Shown: positions 60,927 through 64,000 of the stretch, piece after piece
Numbering within the stretch: position 1 is the stretch's first letter
Layout: each line of letters begins with the position of its first letter
The notes under the pieces: generated by a model
The model's database searches: none
Told to the model about the DNA's origin: nothing
Seen by the model: only the letters and a program-made list of their open reading frames with translations
Assembly (NCBI RefSeq): GCF_030122845.1
Contig: NZ_CP126084.1
Span: forward strand, 1,240,001-1,304,000
Length of the DNA: 64,000 bases
Origin: Paenibacillus woosongensis
GTDB lineage: Bacteria > Bacillota > Bacilli > Paenibacillales > Paenibacillaceae
Direction: 5' to 3'
Position numbers and translations under genes: made by a program

Positions 60927-61739
60927 ATGAAAAAAAGAATCGCAACTGCACTAGCCATGCTGCTGTTATTGATGGGACTAGTCCCGGTTTTGACCGCAGC
61001 TAAACCATTGCCGCTGCGTGTGGAGGTAAATACGAACCGCATTTACTTCCCGGATGAGCAGCCTTATGTAGATAAGGCTCAGCGGGTACAGGTGCCTGTA
61101 CGTTTTGTTAGTGAGGCTTTGGGGGCAAAAGTAGGCTGGAACGCGGCCACCAAGACCGTTACGGTAGACCTGGATTCAAACCGCGTAGTCCTGGTGCTCG
61201 GCAGTAAGAAGTACACGGTGAATGGCGTGGAGAAACAAATGGATACGGCAGCAGAGCGAGTAGGCGGCAGAACCTTCGTTCCTCTTCGTTTTATAAGTGA
61301 GGGATTGGATGCGTCCGTAAAATGGGATTCCGCAGTGAGAACAGTCTATATTAATACGGCCGGATTTGATCCTAATGAGGTTAAAACTGATTCGGATCAA
61401 ATTGTAGAGGAAACGCTGCACGGCTTCAAAATTAAGTACAATACTGGCTCAATGATGGATATCAAAAAAAGTAGCGGTGAAGGTACGCAAGCTCTCATGG
61501 CCATCCTGATAGACTTTGGCATGTGGGGGGGAGATTATGAAATGCAGCTGGAAGAGTTAGAAGAGATCCTGCTGCAAAGAGTGGAAGAAAAAACGGTGAA
61601 GTCTGTTATGAGCTATGTCAAAACTAAAAAAACGCCTGAACCAGAGCTGGAACCGAAAGAATTTTCTGATGATACGTTTAAGATTAGAGTGGCATCAAAT
61701 ATAAATTCAAATATTGCAGTAACTATATATTATAAGTAG
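60927..61739 (+). CDS. Secreted protein with two stalk (copper amine oxidase N-like) repeats
   Basis: 270 residues with a signal peptide (about 1-25, ending VLTAAK). Two stalk repeats follow (about 45-145; VQVPVRFVSEALGAKVGW and TFVPLRFISEGLDASVKW), then an unrecognised C-terminal domain (about 165-270). The start at 60927 is preferred over 60882 because AGGAGGGG precedes it. It is only eight bases from the next gene, so the two may be one unit. The role is probably surface attachment. Confidence 0.8.
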   Translation: MKKRIATALAMLLLLMGLVPVLTAAKPLPLRVEVNTNRIYFPDEQPYVDKAQRVQVPVRFVSEALGAKVGWNAATKTVTVDLDSNRVVLVLGSKKYTVNGVEKQMDTAAERVGGRTFVPLRFISEGLDASVKWDSAVRTVYINTAGFDPNEVKTDSDQIVEETLHGFKIKYNTGSMMDIKKSSGEGTQALMAILIDFGMWGGDYEMQLEELEEILLQRVEEKTVKSVMSYVKTKKTPEPELEPKEFSDDTFKIRVASNINSNIAVTIYYK

Positions 61740-61747
61740 GTGCAACC

Positions 61748-64000
61748 ATGAAAAAATCAATAAGGATAATATTAACTGTGATTATGTTATGCGGTATATA
61801 TCCTTATCAAACTATTTTTTCTGAAGAAGAACCCGTTAGCCAACTTCCCAAGACTGTGGATGAAGTCATTCAAAAGATAAACCACGATATGCGTGAATTA
61901 TATGGCTTTAAGGAATCAGAATATTACAAAGATCATATTATGAAGAACAATCAGCGTTTAAATCTTAGAAAGGATTTAATCCGGGATAGATTAAATAGAG
62001 CATCTCAGCCTAGCGAAAAGTTAGAAGAAAAAGAAAAGATCAAGCTGCACACTTATGAAATAGTCTATGGGGAATCACATGGCCGAAAATTAAATCATAA
62101 AGGGAAGGAAATGATGGAGTACAGCGGGTATTCTAAAGACGGTCATGCAATCCCAACAGAGGATGTACCCTGGTTTGCTGGCTGGAGCGGGACCAAAATA
62201 CAAAATTTCCCCCTCATTTCAAACCCATGGACAGATAATAGAGTAACATCCAAGTATAAGATATCGCCGAATAAATTTGATGCTTACAAAGATCCGCGCA
62301 ATAAGTATCTCCCTGACGGAACCTTTGAAGCGGCTATTTTACAAGGATTAAATACTCATTACGCAGGAGTGCCGTATAAAGAGTTCATGTACAACAATCA
62401 AAACTCTACCTTGGCGGATAAAGTAGTCTATGACGAAAATGCCAAACCCAAAAACGGCAGATGGATCGACTACGTTCACGTACTTCAGCCGCCGACAGAG
62501 ATCTCCTGGGGGTTCGGGACGGTATATATCGATAGCAGTATCGGTATTACTTATCTGGATATCCCGATCGCCCCGTTTAATTTAATGAGGGACGACGTCT
62601 CGGCACAGTTTGAGCAGCTGCCGGTTGAGGCGGTGCCAGGGGAAACAGTTCGGATTGGCGTGAAGGTGAATTCGACCTTTATTGATTCGGTGAACTCGAA
62701 ATATGAATGGGCGATTACACGCGTGAGCGATGGAAGAAAAATAACCGCCGCGGATGGGCTGAAATTCAGCGGGCATGGAACAACGGAGTCAGGCACCGTC
62801 AAGCTCGACCGGAATCAAAGCCGGATTCTGTATGCCGATTTTACGATGCCGGATAACGAGGTTCGAATCCAATTCAACATCAACAAGGATGGCAAATCGC
62901 CGGAAGAGGCGGATTTAAGCAACAATGTCCTCGACTCCCATCCGAAGGCGGTCAAGGTTGTCGTCCCTGTCGGACTTGGACATGATGTGTTATCGAAAAG
63001 GGAACGGTTCCCGCTAAACCAGGGTAATCCGAATACGGCAACCCTTGTATTGCCTAGATCTGATGCATGGTGGACAAGCAATTCGACCGGTGAGCTCAAC
63101 GTAACCAACGATACGCCTACTTTATTTAGAGCCCACCAGGTCTTGAACAATCCGCGCGTCAATGAGCCGAGTGAGACGGTGACCCGAAGCCCGATTTTCC
63201 TGACGACAATCAAAAGGGAGGACTTCGGCGACGATCCCCTGAACCGGAAATGGATGAAACCTGATCCTAATCCAAACACTCCGATTCAGAGAATTGGCAC
63301 GGTATCGCAAGCAGGCAGTATTCAAAGAAATTATAGTTACAAAGAGACCACGTGCTGGAAAAACGAAAAAGGGAATAATGAATGCAGAACGGAAACGAAG
63401 AGCGGTACGGCTACGGCCTCCTTCCAGGATGGCCTGGATAAGAAGGCCTATCAATTCTACGTTTATAATGGAAAGAAGGATATCGCTAAGCCGTCCTTTC
63501 AGAATAAAATCGACAGTAACACGCCAGAGTCGCTGAAGAAGGATTTATTCTGGGAGAACGAGAGCTATACCTACAACGTCATTCGCTGGATGTACCATTT
63601 GGATGAGGAAGGGAAGCCTTACCAGCCTGACGGCGTGAAGGTCGATGCCCCTGATTATGGGGTAGCGGTGCCTGGCCAATATCCGCGGGTATTCACCCAG
63701 CAGGCGAGCGCCAATCTTGCATGGAAGCAGGAGAAGTCGATGGCTCAGGAGTACGCGACTGCGCGAGATGCAGCCAAGGATCGCAAGAACAACAAGTCCC
63801 TGTATGATAAAGCTGTGTTCCCTACTGACCGCGATTTGCAGAAATACGCCTATCCGATCAAATCGGGATATTATTTCAATCCGGCAGGGAGCTATACCTT
63901 TACCGTTAAGACGGTGACGTTCAAGCAGTCGGAAGCAGATACGGCCGATCACAGCGATCTGGTTCAGGCCCTGATTAATTCTTTCCGCTACGAGACGAAC
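61748..64000 (+). CDS. Large secreted protein with CARDB-like segment, 3' end outside the window
   Basis: The frame is open to the last base (751 codons seen). A signal peptide (about 1-25) is followed by a long region with no recognised domain. A segment near residues 290-400 (VPGETVRIGVKVNSTF, FTMPDNEVRIQFNIN, LSNNVLDSHPKAV) looks like a CARDB or Ig-like adhesion module. AAGTAGGTG precedes the ATG. It may be an adhesin or matrix protein of the hybrid system, but the neighbouring repeat element separates it from the secretion operon. Confidence 0.65.
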   Translation, partial: MKKSIRIILTVIMLCGIYPYQTIFSEEEPVSQLPKTVDEVIQKINHDMRELYGFKESEYYKDHIMKNNQRLNLRKDLIRDRLNRASQPSEKLEEKEKIKLHTYEIVYGESHGRKLNHKGKEMMEYSGYSKDGHAIPTEDVPWFAGWSGTKIQNFPLISNPWTDNRVTSKYKISPNKFDAYKDPRNKYLPDGTFEAAILQGLNTHYAGVPYKEFMYNNQNSTLADKVVYDENAKPKNGRWIDYVHVLQPPTEISWGFGTVYIDSSIGITYLDIPIAPFNLMRDDVSAQFEQLPVEAVPGETVRIGVKVNSTFIDSVNSKYEWAITRVSDGRKITAADGLKFSGHGTTESGTVKLDRNQSRILYADFTMPDNEVRIQFNINKDGKSPEEADLSNNVLDSHPKAVKVVVPVGLGHDVLSKRERFPLNQGNPNTATLVLPRSDAWWTSNSTGELNVTNDTPTLFRAHQVLNNPRVNEPSETVTRSPIFLTTIKREDFGDDPLNRKWMKPDPNPNTPIQRIGTVSQAGSIQRNYSYKETTCWKNEKGNNECRTETKSGTATASFQDGLDKKAYQFYVYNGKKDIAKPSFQNKIDSNTPESLKKDLFWENESYTYNVIRWMYHLDEEGKPYQPDGVKVDAPDYGVAVPGQYPRVFTQQASANLAWKQEKSMAQEYATARDAAKDRKNNKSLYDKAVFPTDRDLQKYAYPIKSGYYFNPAGSYTFTVKTVTFKQSEADTADHSDLVQALINSFRYETN

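Overview
The window looks like chromosome of a Paenibacillus-type member of the Firmicutes. The base composition is balanced. Ribosome sites are strong (AGGAGG-like) and GTG/TTG starts are frequent. The gene content is typical too: several secreted proteins with copper-amine-oxidase 'stalk' domains, many glycoside hydrolases, an AraC/ABC sugar-import cassette, and a ManR/ManP-type mannose PTS. I see no rRNA, tRNA, CRISPR array, transposase or phage genes.

Region 1 (1-12000) begins with the 3' part of a LysR regulator. A GH3 group follows: a circularly permuted, doubly membrane-anchored GH3 protein, then a cytoplasmic-type GH3, a GtrA protein and a family-2 glycosyltransferase, then a near-duplicate of the cytoplasmic-type GH3, and a membrane diguanylate cyclase.

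Region 2 (12600-23100) has an alpha/beta hydrolase and then a glycan-use cluster: AraC regulator, GH20 hexosaminidase, sugar-binding lipoprotein, two ABC permeases, Cys-type sulfatase and anaerobic sulfatase-maturating enzyme. This set fits uptake and breakdown of a sulfated N-acetylhexosamine glycan. One sequence block precedes both the GH20 gene and the ABC operon and may be the AraC operator.

Region 3 (23200-33950) has an RNA-repair pair (RlaP-like nucleotidyltransferase and RtcB ligase), a GNAT acetyltransferase, a TetM-like ribosomal protection GTPase, two MATE exporters and two secreted stalk-domain proteins. One of these carries six 16-residue Tyr/Ser/Trp repeats.

Region 4 (34000-41500) has manP and manR, a Gfo/Idh/MocA oxidoreductase and a secreted pectate-lyase-like beta-helix protein.

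Region 5 (42200-64000) is the most unusual. A prepilin peptidase faces away from a good promoter. That promoter starts a nearly gap-free run of genes. It opens with a Tad/Flp-type pilus or secretion machine: two MinD/TadZ-like proteins, a CpaB-like protein, TadA, TadB, TadC, a pilin-like protein and two TadE-like proteins. It passes without a break into a type VII (ESS) module: YukD/EsaB ubiquitin-like protein, beta-propeller, EssC ATPase and three WXG100 proteins. The end of the run holds a probable pseudo-hydrolase, a lipoprotein and a lipase-domain protein with a helical C-terminus that looks like an effector. EssB, EssA and EsaA are not seen, and EssC lacks the usual N-terminal FHA part. 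The simplest reading is one operon for a hybrid Tad/type VII secretion system with a lipase effector and a lipoprotein immunity candidate.

The long intergenic stretches hold a second unusual item: at least five copies of palindromic elements of about 160-190 bp. Each is made of two direct and two inverted units of about 25 bp, in two sequence classes (class 1 at 16.6 and 41.8 kb; class 2 at 12.2, 26.1 and 60.7 kb). Minisatellites lie beside the class 1 copies.
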